From: Oncomelania hupensis
Taxonomy: Eukaryota > Mollusca > Gastropoda > Littorinimorpha > Pomatiopsidae
Direction: 5' to 3'
Assembly (NCBI GenBank): GCA_036898135.1
Contig: CM072527.1
Coordinates: 30,815,555-30,879,554, forward strand
DNA length: 64,000 nucleotides
Under the pieces are notes generated by a model, which worked only from the letters and a program-made list of their open reading frames with translations, ran no database searches and was not told the origin of the DNA. The position numbers were made by a program, and so were the translations under genes. This document shows positions 1-10,499 of this stretch, one piece after another (the stretch's first letter is position 1; each line of letters starts with the position of its first letter).

Positions 1-1
1 A

Positions 2-325
2 CTGATGCAAGAACACGAAGGGAAACTATTTCCGGTCAGTTACGCCAGCAAGAAGCTGTCCAGGGCTGAGAAAAATTACTCGACCATGGAGAAAGAGTGC
101 CTTGCCATCATATGGGGAATCCGGAAGTTCGAACTGTACCTTCAAGGAGTGAAGTTCGTGCTACAGACTGATCACAAGCCGCTAACTTACTTGAACTCTG
201 CCAAGTTTGTGAACAGTCGGATCATGAGATGGGCTATGTACTTGCAGAACTTTAACATGCGAGTAGAATCTATCAAAGGATCGGACAATGTTGGTGCGGA
301 CTTCCTCAGCAGAGTGTGTGAGTAA
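2..325 (+). CDS. Ty3/gypsy RNase H domain, 3' end of pol, cut by window edge
   Basis: This is the C-terminal part of a retrotransposon polyprotein. RNase H removes the RNA strand of the RNA/DNA hybrid during reverse transcription. The open frame enters from the left edge and ends in TAA at 323-325. Visible RNase H landmarks are PVSYASKKLSRAEKNYST, EKECLAI, LQTDHKPLTYL and, at the end, NVGADFLSR. These match the RNase H that follows reverse transcriptase in Ty3/gypsy pol. No integrase (HHCC or DDE) follows in any frame before the LTR at 534, although most gypsy elements carry integrase after RNase H. Either integrase was deleted or this lineage has it elsewhere. The frame is intact as far as visible, so the copy may be fairly young. 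Confidence 0.88.
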   Translation: MMQEHEGKLFPVSYASKKLSRAEKNYSTMEKECLAIIWGIRKFELYLQGVKFVLQTDHKPLTYLNSAKFVNSRIMRWAMYLQNFNMRVESIKGSDNVGADFLSRVCE

Positions 326-533
326 AGAACATTGACTGTGTGGATGAACTGTGAACATTGACAATATCCAGATAGACCTGAAGATGAAAACCATTGACTC
401 TTTGTGAATGAACTGAGAACGTTGATAGTGTTCAGACAGTCTGAAATAAGTTTTAATTGTGGACTTTGTTTGTGCATTACGTTTCAACGTTGTTGAAAGA
501 AATTGGGTAAATTTCTTCTTGAGTGGGGGGTTA
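326..533 (+). other. 3' untranslated region and polypurine tract of the gypsy element
   Basis: Noncoding stretch between the pol stop codon and the LTR. It ends in GAGTGGGGGG (521-530), a polypurine tract three bases before the LTR start. In LTR elements this tract primes plus-strand synthesis. Nothing else is recognisable here. Confidence 0.65.
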
Positions 534-1160
534 TGTTACGTTGAAACGCGAACGAAAGTATGTCGGAAGCGTGTACGATAGATCTAATCGTTTCGTTTTG
601 CAAAGTATTCAATAATGGAGTTTATTTACCTTTGATTTGAGTTTGCATTGTTGTTAGGAGAGGCTTTGTATAACGTTGATGATTTGCGTTAGTCGATATT
701 GTTGGAGAATCTTCTGGATCCGTTTGTTTACTAACGATCGAAGCTTCTTGATGGACGTAGATACTGGAGAACATTCTTTTGACATGTATGACGTAAGTCA
801 GTGATGACGATCTTTTATTCGATTGGTGGCAGTGTGTCATTTCTACGGTATTCGAAATCTTTCCGGAAAAGAGAGAGGTTATTTAATCGTGGGCCGAGTT
901 GCTGTTGAGAGATAGTAAAGTTGTTGATAGTGATTTGGAAAGTTGCTGTGAAAGTTGTTGAGTTGAATTGAGAATTGTATGCAGTTGTTGGTGTGTGCTG
1001 AATAAAAGTGGAAAACTTCATACGTCGACTTTGAGACTTGTATGCTGTTTGGACGGGCTGTGTGAATAAACGAATCTGAGTTACACAATTATCAGGAATT
1101 CAAGCATCGGGGCTGAATCAGATACTGATAGAAAACACCAACATCGAACTGAGTGTAACA
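534..1160 (+). repeat. 3' long terminal repeat of the gypsy element
   Basis: The segment begins TGTTAC just after a polypurine tract and ends GTAACA, giving a perfect 6-bp terminal inverted pair and the TG...CA ends expected of an LTR. The length is 627 bp. It contains two AATAAA-type signals near 1000 and 1067. To its right the sequence resumes inside a Tc1 transposase reading frame on the other strand, which fixes the right border. The matching 5' LTR and the left copy of the target duplication are outside the window. Confidence 0.75.
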
Positions 1161-1816
1161 GTTGTAGGACGTCATCCCTGTAGCCAATACCGTTTAAGTT
1201 GCCATGAATTTGGAGCAGGGCTGTTCTGAAGTTTAATGCGAAGCCACCCCACATCATGGCAGATCCACCACCAAAGCGGTCATGCTCGCGCACCGTCGTA
1301 TCAGCAAAACGCTCCCGTGGACGCCTCCAAACATTCACTCGACGGTCGTTGAAAGACAAGGAGAACCGAGACTCGTCTGTAAAGAGAACCCTTGACCAAT
1401 GTTGCCTAGTCCACACCAAATGACGCCGAGCCCAGGCCAAACGTGCTGCACGGTGAGCTGGGGTGAGCAAAGGCCAAACTGCTGGTCGTCTTGATCTCAG
1501 GTTTGCCTCGTGTAGACAGTTGCGAATTGTCTGGTCGCTGACGTTAACATTGCTGGCTGTGTGAAGCTGTCTTCTGATGGTGTTTGCTGTAGCGGACCTC
1601 ATCCTCAGAGCTGACAGGGTGATGAAATGGTCTTGTCTTGCAGTGGAAACGCGGGGGCGTCCGGACCTTCTTGGTTCTTGGACGCTTCCAGTGTTGTTAA
1701 AGCGCTCCCGCAGCCTTTGGACAACGGAGTGGGACACTCCCAGCCGCCTGCCAACTTCTCTCACCCCCACCCCTTCCTGAAGCCATGCAATAGCTCTGCC
1801 TCTATCCGCATCAGTC
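1161..1816 (-). pseudogene. Tc1-like transposase, broken
   Basis: DDE transposase that would cut and paste the Tc1 element. Visible in order: the N-terminal helix-turn-helix pair (DADRGRAIAWLQEG, VGRRLGVSHSVVQRL), a GRPR linker (RRSGRPR), a second DNA-binding helix bundle, and the start of the catalytic core with the first aspartate in LFTDESRFS and the block MMWGGF. The frame continues to NGIGYRDDVLQ and then runs into LTR sequence, so the second and third acidic residues are absent from the window. The normal start is also damaged: an ATG lies a few bases upstream but one frame off, and the usable frame opens with TTG. The copy cannot make active enzyme. Confidence 0.88.
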
Positions 1817-2054
1817 AATCATCGCCTTGGGGGCATGGGTCTTTGTTTTTGGTAAAAATTGGGTTTGTTTTTCAACTCAGTGCAGAAAGTTCAAAACTCA
1901 CACATGTGATTACTTGTCAGAATAAGATTGTCTTGAATGTTACTGTACAGGATAAGTTTTGAAATAAGCAATATAAGCAATATTATTGAGAGCAGCAAAA
2001 AATAATTAAACTAAATGAAATATGAGAGTGGCCCTTCAATTATTTTGAGTAGTA
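1161..2054 (-). mobile_element. Tc1/mariner-family transposon, interrupted by the gypsy LTR
   Basis: The right end is a Tc1-type terminal repeat: read on the minus strand it starts TACTACTCAAAATAATTG at 2054 and is flanked by TA, the Tc1/mariner target. The transposase frame lies inside (1161-1816). The other end of the transposon is missing because the gypsy element inserted into the transposase gene. The remainder should lie beyond the left edge of the window, past the 5' LTR. Confidence 0.85.
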
Positions 2055-2239
2055 TATTATAAAATGGTTAAAATCTTAAAAAAACAAGCCTGTTACTCTT
2101 ACATACTCAAATAAACTTTTACAAGGAACCTCTTGAAAATTCTTTAAAACTGATGTATTAAAAATATGTTATCTTTCTTCAATCAAATCACTAAATTCAG
2201 TCTTACCAATAAAATCCAACCAACACAAAAAAAGACGAC
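2055..2239. other. Spacer with no recognised feature
   Basis: AT-rich sequence between the Tc1 end and a LINE 3' tail. No coding frame or repeat was recognised. Confidence 0.4.
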
Positions 2240-2247
2240 ATGATTTA

Positions 2248-2315
2248 TACTAGTCCTGATTTGGCTCGGAAGAGTCCGCTGGACCTAAAGCAATAACCAT
2301 GTAATGTAATGTAAC
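2248..2315 (+). repeat. 3' tail of a dispersed LINE/SINE-like repeat
   Basis: The block TCCTGATTTGGCTCGGAAGA, then GTCCGCTGGACC and AAAGCAATAACC, ends in a TAATG-type tandem tail. The same block occurs at 45860-45916 (+) and, in diverged form, at 26175-26240 (-) and twice at 40553-40748 (+). A shared 3' end with a short tandem tail is typical of LINE- or SINE-type retroposons. Only the last part of the element is present here. Confidence 0.6.
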
Positions 2316-2320
2316 ATGAT

Positions 2321-3590
2321 TTATATGCGATAAAACAAACCAACATCATGTAAGAATTTAAACAGGTGTTGACCATTGCATACTTTAAAAATCTCTTTGA
2401 AAGGTATTAAACTAAAATATGTTTCTCTTTCCTCAAACAGATCAGCACATTCAGACATGAAATGGCGAACTGAAAAGGATTTATCACATGCAAAGCACCA
2501 TGGTGGTTCTTCTTTTAAAAGGAAACTGTGGGTGACATAAGTATGCCCAATTTGAAGGCAAGACAAAACTGTTTCTTCTTTGCGATGGATGCAAAGTTAG
2601 GCAAAGAAGCTGACAAATCAGGAAGAATTTGAAATAATTTGTTATTGATATGGTTAGACCAGTCAGTCTGCCACAGCCATTTACAATAAGATCCAGTCAT
2701 ACAACGCAGGTCAGAGTAAGGAACAAATTGGAAAATCTCTGAAGGGAAATCGAGATGCAGAGCTTCTTTAGACTCTTTGTCCACTGCAATATTGCCACGG
2801 ATGCCCATGTGACCAGGTACCCACATAAAAACTATCTTTTTACTCTCAGAAACAAGTTGTGTATGGAGGTCATGGATCTCTGCCAGAAAAGGGTGTGATA
2901 TCTTTCTCGTGGAAAGAGCCTGGAGTACTGACAGTGAATCAGACATGATTAAAAACGAGGTTCTTTTGAATTGATAAACCTGTTTCAGTGCTAGATGAAT
3001 TGCCTTGAGCTCAGCTGTATTAACAGAACAAAAATCAGGTAGACGCTGTTGTCTCCCAATCATAACCAGGGTTCATGGGATCAGTTTTTAATTTTAAATA
3101 GTAATTCAATGACAATTTTGTATGTCTCAACTTCAGCAGAGGTTCGTTAGTTTCCACGTAAAGGCTTTCACAAGGGGAGGTGTGAAACGCACCCAAAGCA
3201 ATGCGTAGTGCCTGATGAGCAACTGGATCTAAAATTTTAAGATAAGACTTTCTAGCAAAACCATAAACAATACAACCATAGTCTAACTTGGATCTAATTA
3301 AAGAACGATATAACAGCAATAAAGTTTTCTTGTCAGCTCCCAGTCTGTACCACTGATAACCTTGAGCAAATTGCAGGCCTGTTGACATTTAATTTTTAAA
3401 TCTTTCAGATGAGGAAGGAAGGATAACCTTTGATCAAAAATAACACCCAAAAATTTGACCTGTTGGACTGTCTTTATTGGAGTTTTACTGAGAATAATAT
3501 TAGGATCTTGAATAATTCCCCGGTGCTTGGAAAAGTGAATGCATTCGGTTTTTGTACTGTACGATGACCAATTTTTGTGTGTGTTAAGGC
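2321..3590 (-). pseudogene. I-group non-LTR retrotransposon, 3' half (RT thumb, RNase H, C-terminal zinc knuckle)
   Basis: Degraded LINE ORF2 with at least three frame changes. Reading 5' to 3' on the minus strand: the end of reverse transcriptase (KFLGVIFDQRLSFLPHL, then YRSLIRSKLDYGCIVYG), an RNase H domain (TAELKAIHLALKQV, FLIMSDSLSVLQAL, VFMWVPGHMGIRGN), and a C-terminal segment with a CFAC...HFMSEC zinc-knuckle-like motif. An RNase H after RT is characteristic of the I/Nimb/R1-type LINE group. The first RNase H aspartate region has been lost at a frame change. The fragment is 5'-truncated near 3590, where a dispersed repeat begins. It is a dead copy. Confidence 0.82.
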
Positions 3591-3745
3591 CTAAAACGAC
3601 CTTGATCTTCAAGATCAATTCAAAAACTGAACATATATGAAAGATCAATCTATTATCTCTAAATACAACACATTTGGACTTTATATCTCTCACAGTTTAT
3701 GGTTAATGTGCATGCCTATGAGTCATGTGTGATCGATATATAATT
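3588..3745 (+). repeat. Dispersed repeat fragment containing CCTTGATCTT motifs
   Basis: Contains ACCTTGATCTTCAAGATCA and GAAAGATCAATCTATTA. It resembles segments near 8740-8810 and 63900-63945. This belongs to a dispersed family seen several times in the window. No coding content. Confidence 0.5.
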
Positions 3746-4033
3746 AGGTAAGTATTGAAATTAGTTATGGGCTGTTGATCTAGATAGAGTCTGTGTTATT
3801 TGTGATATCATGTACTTTCTTGGTGTGTAAAGTGTCCGTTTATCTGTCCTCTTTTCCTCCCTACTGCCTGTTGCTTGTTCTTTATATCATTTTCATTTGT
3901 TTGGATTTATTGATTTTGACTGACAAGACTTATCATCACCTCATTGGCCAACCCGACACATCTTTTTGGTTGTATGACTTCACTGTTCATTTTTCCTTTC
4001 ATTTGATTTCTTTGGTACCTGTCTTTCTAACCC
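3746..4033. other. Unannotated pyrimidine-rich sequence
   Basis: T- and C-rich DNA. No supported gene; the long open frame here arises from low-complexity composition. Confidence 0.4.
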
Positions 4034-4385
4034 CTCTAACTGGTGTTTCTTGTGCTTCTTCCCTTTGTGATTGTCTTGTTTCCACTCTCTCTACCCTCTT
4101 TCCCTCTCTCACTTTCTCTCCGGATCTATCGCTCTCTTCAAGGCAGTGGCAAAAGAATGCCGTGTTTTGGTATGGGCTCGAATATCAGAGGTGAACTGTG
4201 TTTATAACCACTCTAACTGGTGTTTCTTGTGCTTCTTCTCTTTGTGATTGTCTTGTTTCCACTCTCTCTACCCCCTTTCCTTCTCTCTCTCACCCTCTCT
4301 CCAGATCTATTGTTCTTGTCAAGGCAGTGGCAAAAGCATGCCATGTTTTGGTATGGGCTCAAATATTAGAGGTGAACTGTGTTTC
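4034..4385 (+). repeat. Two-copy tandem duplication, period about 177 bp
   Basis: The unit starting CTCTAACTGGTGTTTCTTGT at 4034 recurs at 4211 with small differences. Both end in GGCAGTGGCAAAAG...GAGGTGAACTGTGTTT. The open frames through both copies are by-products of the duplication and have no recognisable protein. Confidence 0.8.
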
Positions 4386-5681
4386 GTTTTTAAGTCTTGT
4401 TTTATATTTTTTTATTTTCGAGATCTTTTCTTATGAGATTGGGATTATGACCCAAGGACTTGGTTCAGCCCTTTTCTGGTTAGATAGATTGCTGGGTCTG
4501 AGAGAAGGTTGAGTCGTTTTTAGTTCCCTATGATGGAAAAGTTTGCTTACTTGTGGTTTTTTTTCAAAGAGATAGATAGTTGAGGGTGTGAATGTGTTGT
4601 TCACCCTTTGTATTTTTTTGTAAAAAGCTGTTGTTTTTCCTGCCTTTGCTACCAAACGTTGTTGTCATCTTTGGATCTGTGTGGTTTCTAAATGTCTTAC
4701 AGCGGACATAAGGTACTTGTAGTTATTTTGCGCTTTGCTTAGGTTTTTGTTGCTTTGTGCAAATGATTGACCTTTATGATTTCTAGTTTTAGTGACTGAT
4801 TTGATGTGTGTGAACCTTTTCTGCAAATCGATTTGTTTCTGATGTTCTCATAGCTTTTGATTTTCTAATGCTTACTAGAATTTGTTTTGAGTTAGAACTT
4901 GGTCTTCTTTTGTCAGAAGAATCATTGTGGCGAACACTTTGTTCAGGCTTTGTAAATAAGGACAAGTCAAGTTTATTTGTTTTTTAGATTGTGATCAGTC
5001 ATAGTTCGCTAATTGTGCTGAGCTTGTTTGGTTTGACTAAAGTGTTTTGGTCTTTAATGAAGATAACATTTTTTGTCGAATTATCCGCCTTAGCCAAAAT
5101 GTTAACCCACTTGAGTATTAATAGCGTTTTTTCCTAAAGCTTTGCTGTTTTGTCTATGCTTTGGGACTTTTGGTTGTTTTTCCTAAAATATGTTCAATGT
5201 TTACATATGTGAATTCAGTTAGAAATGTTTTACTGAGCTAGGTATTTCCTAGTTTGGGCACCACAGCAAGGCTCATTGGGTGAATTGTTTGTATCTTGAC
5301 TAATGTTAGGTGACCATAGTCAAATTGTCTTGTGCCAATTGTTTTGAGGCTTGAAAGAATAAACATAGCCGAATTGTTTTGTAAGTTAAAGGAACATAAA
5401 GCGTCCGTTCCTTTGTTTTGTTCTGGCTTGGTTCCACGTAACATAAGCTAAATTGTCTTGTTTAATATCAGCTAAAGTATTTGTTTCCAAGTCATCGTCC
5501 AGTATGTGAATTTTCCATCTCATTGCTTTGATTGTAACTGGCTTGAAAAAGGGGTTTTAAAACATTGTTTGGTACATATGCTAATGCTTCTTGTGTTTGT
5601 GTTTCTTTCTTTTCGCTGTATTTTCCCACACATCTACAAGTAGTTCATAGTCACGTACACAGTTGTCCCCACATTGATATG
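4386..5681. other. Intronic sequence without recognised genes
   Basis: T-rich on the plus strand and lacking long open frames. Words such as TTGTCTTG and TTGTTTTG recur loosely. No coding, RNA or clear transposon feature is supported. Confidence 0.5.
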
Positions 5682-5703
5682 TACACACACACACACACAC
5701 ACA
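5682..5703 (+). repeat. AC dinucleotide microsatellite
   Basis: About eleven consecutive AC units. Simple sequence repeat. Confidence 0.95.
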
Positions 5704-5859
5704 TACGTAATCTTATGTGAGATGTTGACATAGTTCGTGAATGTTCTTGGACTACAAATAAATGAACTGTATGCAGCTTCTGTGTTTAGTACATGTTATT
5801 ACTTGACCCTAAATCAATATCAGGCGCTATACGAGCAAATGGAAACTATTTCTAAATGG

Positions 5860-6066
5860 TGGCAATTACAGTCAAGGTCACTTCAAAGTACCCATATGAA
5901 CCAACTTTGGACAGCTCCGGTGACCTTGAAGGAGTGAGACTGACCAAATTTGCATTGATTTCTATCATGCCTAACAAAATAATGTTCAATATTAATGATG
6001 AAAACCATTAAACTTTGTGAAAAATTGTAATTTGTTTACTAAAATTTGCTGATCCTGTGACCTTGA
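5860..6066 (+). repeat. Dispersed repeat with TCAAGGTCA / TGACCTTGA motifs
   Basis: Carries TCAAGGTCA at 5872 and TGACCTTGA at 5921 and 6058. The phrase GTCAAGGTCACTTCAAAGTA recurs at about 13500. An RTE fragment follows directly at 6061, and similar material appears to resume after it (6916-7140). Confidence 0.55.
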
Positions 6067-6915
6067 CTATCCTATCCTATCCTATCCCGTAACTCAGAGG
6101 TTGTAGGGGCACCACAGATGATCGTTTAACCAGCGTACTCCATCTTTCCCTGTCCTCAGCAACTGTGATTGTTTCGCTCAGTGTCAGACCAGTCCATTCT
6201 CGAATGTTGTCCTCCCACTTCTTTTTTGGTCTCCCTCTTCTTCTACCTCCTTACACTGTGCTTTGCAGGATGGTCTTTGCAAGACCTGATGATCTGGTGA
6301 CATGGCCATATCATCGGAGTTTACTTTTTTCACCACTTTGAGCAGGTCATCATGTGGTCCAATGGCTTGTGTGATGGTCTGTCAGACTTCGTCGTTGGTG
6401 ATGTGCTGGGTATAGGAAATGCCCAGAAATCTTCTATAGCACCTCATCTCCATGCTTTGTATTCTTCGTTGTAGATCTGCTGTGAGGGTCCATGTTTCGC
6501 AAACATATAGGAAGATGGAGATGACAAGGGAGCACAGAAGCCTTACCTTGGAATGTAGACTGATGGTCCTGTCTTTCCAAATTGGCTTCAACCTCACCAG
6601 GGCAGCAGTTGTTTGTGCGATCCTGGAGAGGACTTCCTGTCGGGACCCATTGTCTGATACAATGGCTCCTAAATATTTGAAGCTATGCACTGTGTTGAGG
6701 GATTGGCCTTGGACCTTGATGTCCGTGTTGATGCCATTGGTGTTGTTCGTCATCATTTTGGTCTTCTCTGCACTTATTTCCATTCCATAGGCTCTGGAGG
6801 TGGTGTCAAGTCTCTGTACTAGCTGTTCAAGTTCTTGTTACTCTCCAGCCAATCCATCAATGTCATCCGCAAAACGGAGGTTGGAGATTGCTCTTCCCCC
6901 AGCAAGGTCATTAAT
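6061..6915 (-). pseudogene. RTE-type LINE fragment, RT C-terminus and 3' end
   Basis: 5'-truncated LINE copy whose 3' end carries the tandem tail (GGATA)n, seen on the plus strand as CTATCCTATCCTATCC. The minus-strand frame includes AEKTKMMTNNTN, VHSFKYLGAIVSDNGSRQEV, LRLCSLVISIFLYVCETW-like and QSMEMRCYRRFLGISY blocks typical of RTE-like endonuclease/reverse transcriptases. The C-terminal KRKLRWYGHV-type part is present but frameshifted. The same family recurs at 7978, 20583, 25743, 37572, 52350 and 63951. Endonuclease and catalytic RT motifs are absent here. Confidence 0.85.
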
Positions 6916-7144
6916 TCACTGATCATTTTCGAGGTCTTGTGAATAACACTATCCTACCAAGTTTGGTTGTGATATATGAAATACGTTCTGAGCACTTTCC
7001 CTCTTTAAAGTTTTGCACAGAAGGACGGCTGACAGACACACATTTTTGTGTGGATAGGCTTCTCTCACCCAGGTGTGCAAAAATCTGGAACTTTTTTTGT
7101 ATTGGTGAGTACATAGACTCATTGCTATGCAAAATCACTCCTAC
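6916..7144 (+). repeat. Dispersed repeat flank, non-coding
   Basis: Contains CTACCAAGTTTGGTTGTGAT followed by AAGTTTTGCACAGAAGGACGG and CTGACAGACACACA, a wording I associate with common mollusc interspersed repeats. It is probably the other side of the repeat into which the RTE fragment at 6061-6915 inserted. It lies directly beside the ZFYVE26 exon at 7145. Confidence 0.4.
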
Positions 7145-7305
7145 CTGATAACCAGGCAATAGTCCACTTCAAGATTGGGGATGCCTGGTGCAAGAGGCTG
7201 GAGATAGTTGGACAGGTCATCGCACATGGTCAAAATTAGTTGGCCACTCACATGGCTGTCTGTATGCTGCTGCAGAATGGACATGCAAAGGGACACACTG
7301 GGAGC
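7145..7305 (-). CDS. ZFYVE26: ZFYVE26 (spastizin) coding exon, most 3' in window
   Basis: Exon bounded on the minus strand by acceptor TTTTTCAG|GCTCCC and donor ATCAG|GTAGGAG. It begins in phase 0 and encodes APSVSLCMSILQQHTDSH, GQLILTMCDDLSNYLQPL and PGIPNLEVDYCLVI. With the preceding exon it reads EFYYEQ-APSVSLC, matching the vertebrate ZFYVE26 block EFYYEQAPSASLC that lies C-terminal to the FYVE domain. Spastizin acts with spatacsin (SPG11) and AP-5 in lysosome and autophagosome turnover, and its FYVE finger binds PI3P. It is 161 nt, so the next exon, left of the window, must start in phase 2. The intron on its 5' side is only 185 bp. Confidence 0.9.
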
Positions 7306-7490
7306 CTGAAAAACATCATCAATAGAAACCAGCTATCCCAGAATAAAGTTCAATGCTTGATGAAATAATGCTGCATGTATTGAATGTGTTCAACAACTTT
7401 TAAAAAAAGAAGTGTTGCTAACTGTACACATAAGACAGTGTCAGAAATCTATCAAAACTTTCATATTGGCAAAATTCAAATTTGGCTGAC

Positions 7491-7728
7491 CTGTTCATAA
7501 TAGAACTCATCCCTGATATAGCCGTTTACTCCCTCATCCGTGTTCAGTTTCCACTCGTGCACATTGTGATGAACTGCAGAAGGCAATGAGCGTTTCCTGA
7601 TAAGATCACTAGTGCGGAGGGATGGGGACTGGCCAAAACTGGATGAGCGGGGGTTAGGACTGGCTCCAGATAGGCTCTCCTTCATGCGCTGGCTGTACAC
7701 CTCTTGTTCATCTTTGGCTCTTGATTCA
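7491..7728 (-). CDS. ZFYVE26: ZFYVE26 coding exon after the FYVE domain
   Basis: Flanked by acceptor GTCTTTACAG|TGAATC and donor GAACAG|GTCAGC. Its first base completes the serine codon split across the intron with the exon at 18632. It encodes a low-complexity, serine-rich linker (GASPNPRSSSFGQSPSLR) that should be disordered, then HEWKLNTDEG and YIRDEFYYEQ. The vertebrate protein has a comparable variable linker followed by the conserved EFYYEQ at the same place relative to the FYVE finger. The length is 238 nt with end phase 0. Identification rests on the conserved C-terminal edge and the exon chain; the linker alone would not identify it. Confidence 0.88.
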
Positions 7729-7977
7729 CTGTAAAGACAGTAACTGTAATACTGATGTTGGATACTGGTGGATGAATATTCAAGGAAACCAAGGGTAAAG
7801 CATCAAATGCAAAACAAAAACTGTCAAAAACGCAGGGAAAAGTGGAAGGTAGTGACCATGCAAGAAAGACAACCTTTTCTGCTCAAGTCTAATAAGCAGA
7901 AAATGTCCAAAAAAAGCAATTATAAAAGAAATTGCAAAACAGATTATTTCTGAAGTCATCAAAGTGGCAAAGAAATT

Positions 7978-8296
7978 ATCCTATCCTATCCTGTCCCGTA
8001 ACCCGGAGGTCGTAGGGGCACCACAGATGAACGTTTAACCAGCATACTCCATCTTTCTCTGTCCTCAGCAGCCCTGATGGCTTCGCTCAGTGTCAAACCA
8101 GTCCATTCTCGAATGTTGTCGTCCCACCTCTTTTTCGGTCTCTCTCTTCTTCTACCTCCTTGCACTGTGCCTTTCAGAATAGTCTTTGCAAGGCCTGATG
8201 ATCTGGTGACGTGGCCATACCATCGGAGTTTCCGTTTCTTCACCACTGTGAGCAGGTCATCGTGTTGTCCAATGGCTTGTGTGATGGTCTGCCGGA
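7978..8296 (-). pseudogene. RTE-type LINE 3' end
   Basis: Short 5'-truncated copy ending in CTATCCTATCCT (the GGATA tail on the minus strand). The frame reads KKRKLRWYGHVTRSSGLAKT, GGRRRERPKKRWDDNIREWT, then RAAEDRERWSMLVK and SSVVPLRPPGYG. This is the conserved C-terminus of RTE-like LINE proteins. It is open over about 86 codons and gives the best reference for the family's 3' end in this window. Confidence 0.88.
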
Positions 8297-8820
8297 GAAA
8301 TTATACCTAAATAAAAATTTGAAATAAACTAGACGGGCAAAGCCCATAAAAACTAGAAGAGCTGAGCCCATATTACTCACATGTCACTTATAGGGAACTT
8401 ATTCACAATAGTCTACATGAAAATGATTGCCCAGTAAAGATGAAGTTTTATAACACTGAAACAAAACGTTTTCATTAAAACATAAATATTGACTTTGATC
8501 TTGCGATGACCGTAACCATTGGTTTCAGATGAACACCCATGAATAATCAAATAAACTACAGCAGAAGTTCTAAAATATCAAAAACAAATAGTGACCTTGC
8601 AATGACCTTGACATAGGGATGACCTTGATCTTTACATGAAATATAAGGCTCATGTGTGATCAAATAACCCAATGTTGATGTGTCATGTGGGTCAGACATT
8701 CCACTGTACAATTACAAATGTTCACATTTTTCATAAAAACTAAAATCACCTTCAAGATCAACATAAGAATGGAACACATATGAAAGAATAAATCAGTGAT
8801 CAGTGATTTCAGCTCATACA
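8297..8820 (+). repeat. Dispersed repeat with several TGACCTTGA motifs
   Basis: Contains TGACCTTGA at 8603 and 8620, GTGACCTTGC at 8591, and the phrase GAATAATCAAATAA that recurs near 63830. The opening block TAGACGGGCAAAGCCCA looks like the start of a dispersed element. No coding content. Confidence 0.55.
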
Positions 8821-10499
8821 GCGAGTGCAGGGATACAAACTCAAACTAAAAAAACATTTACACTCTTTTATTCAACACACGTAACAGGAAAATGGGAAAT
8901 CTAACCCAACCCTTAGCTGGTCCCACAACCCCAACAATTAACCAACAATTACCCCCCTTGTCTAATCTGTAACCCCTTGACACTGGACACAAGATGCCAA
9001 CACAATCAAGATATAACAATATGAAAATAAAGATGAAGTAATACAACTGATGGCTACAATCACCAAGATTTTAAGAAATGTATTTAATTAATATCAAACT
9101 CTTTAAACACAGTATAACTGTACGCTCTTCAATACAAACAACGAAATCGTCTGAAATTGCAACGCCGCTTTACATCTATCAAAGACTGTAATAAAGAGTC
9201 ACTGTTTGAAATGTTCACTGGGTATATAGTACGTTTTATTTGAGAGTAATGTGTTTATGTATGACTGTGAGGGTGCGTGGTCCTGAGTATGGAAACCCAA
9301 GTGGCAGCCTCCCGGCAATAGGGATTTTGTAGCACCCCAGTGGCAATGGTCACGCAACGTCTTAGCCCGGCACCATACGACACCAGCGTGGGAGCCAGAG
9401 CAACCAACACCCAGACAGTGGTAGCACGTAGAAATAGACGTAGGAGTATGTAGAACATAGATAGGTAGAAGAACAATAGGCCCAATCTTGTCAACAAAAT
9501 AACCCATCTTACTAGGCTATCTCTACAATGTAAACAATACATGGGAAATAACTCCTTCCGCCGTCCGCCATTTTGACCTGTTTATTATGCATTAGAACAA
9601 TTCATAATTTCTTCTATAATTTATACTAACTTCGCATGAACTGATTATACAAATGCATTACAAGTCCATTCCTGATCAACAATCTTCATTCATCCCCTCT
9701 CTCATATTCATCAGCCCTCTCTCATATTCATCACTCCTCTAGCATACTATAATACATTGTCACTCTTGACCTCGTTCTTGAAACAACTTCAACAACATTA
9801 TTCCATTGTACATACCAACAAGAAAATCATATAAAAATAATATTTATCAAAATATCCCTTTCCTCCTCATCCTTCATTCATGTACACATGCTCAGAGTGT
9901 ATAGCCACTGAAAGAACTAGAATACTGGGCACAGCGACTCAACCAAAGCTTTTTAGATTTTGAGGTTAGGTCAGCCAGGCTAACTATAAATAGCTTCGCT
10001 GATGCTTCCTTTCCTTTCCTTTCACTGGAAGGGAGGGTGCAGACAAGCTATAAATAGCCCACAGTAAGCAAAATGTGGAGGCACTAAACAGTGCTACTCA
10101 CATGGGAATTGAGCTGGTGTGTGGGCACCAACTCATCTTCAGTTCCCGGCATGTGAAGTTACAGACACACACAACACCACAACACAACAGTCTGTAGAGA
10201 GCAGATGGTTCGTTACTGTCTTCTTATGATCTAGGATACACACCGGCTCAAGTCTTCTATAAACTCAGCTCTTAGTACTCCGTCACTAGCAGCGCTCTGT
10301 GCTATTCTTGTCTAGCATCGGCTCGCATGCAGCTTCCAGCATTAGGCCTATACATTGCCATGCTATCACACTAAGCCCGCGTGGCTGGCAGACCAAATTA
10401 CTCGCACGCACGCCGGTCTTCGCTTCCATGTGTAAATTCTGAATGCAATTTGTGGCAAGTGTACATTTATTGATCGGGAATTTCTAATAGCCTCGGTTG
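8821..10499. other. Intronic sequence without recognised genes
   Basis: No supported coding frame. Two TATA-like words, CTATAAATAG, occur about 65 bp apart near 9985 and 10050 around a CCTTTCCTTTCCTTTC run. They could belong to an old LTR-type promoter, but no partner sequence confirms this. Confidence 0.45.

Noticed and set aside
3793..4512. Plus-strand ORFs that look like repeated short proteins
   Set aside because: They follow a 177-bp tandem DNA duplication; no protein family or start context supports them.
9985..10060. Two CTATAAATAG words as a promoter
   Set aside because: No transcript, coding region or second copy supports a promoter role.
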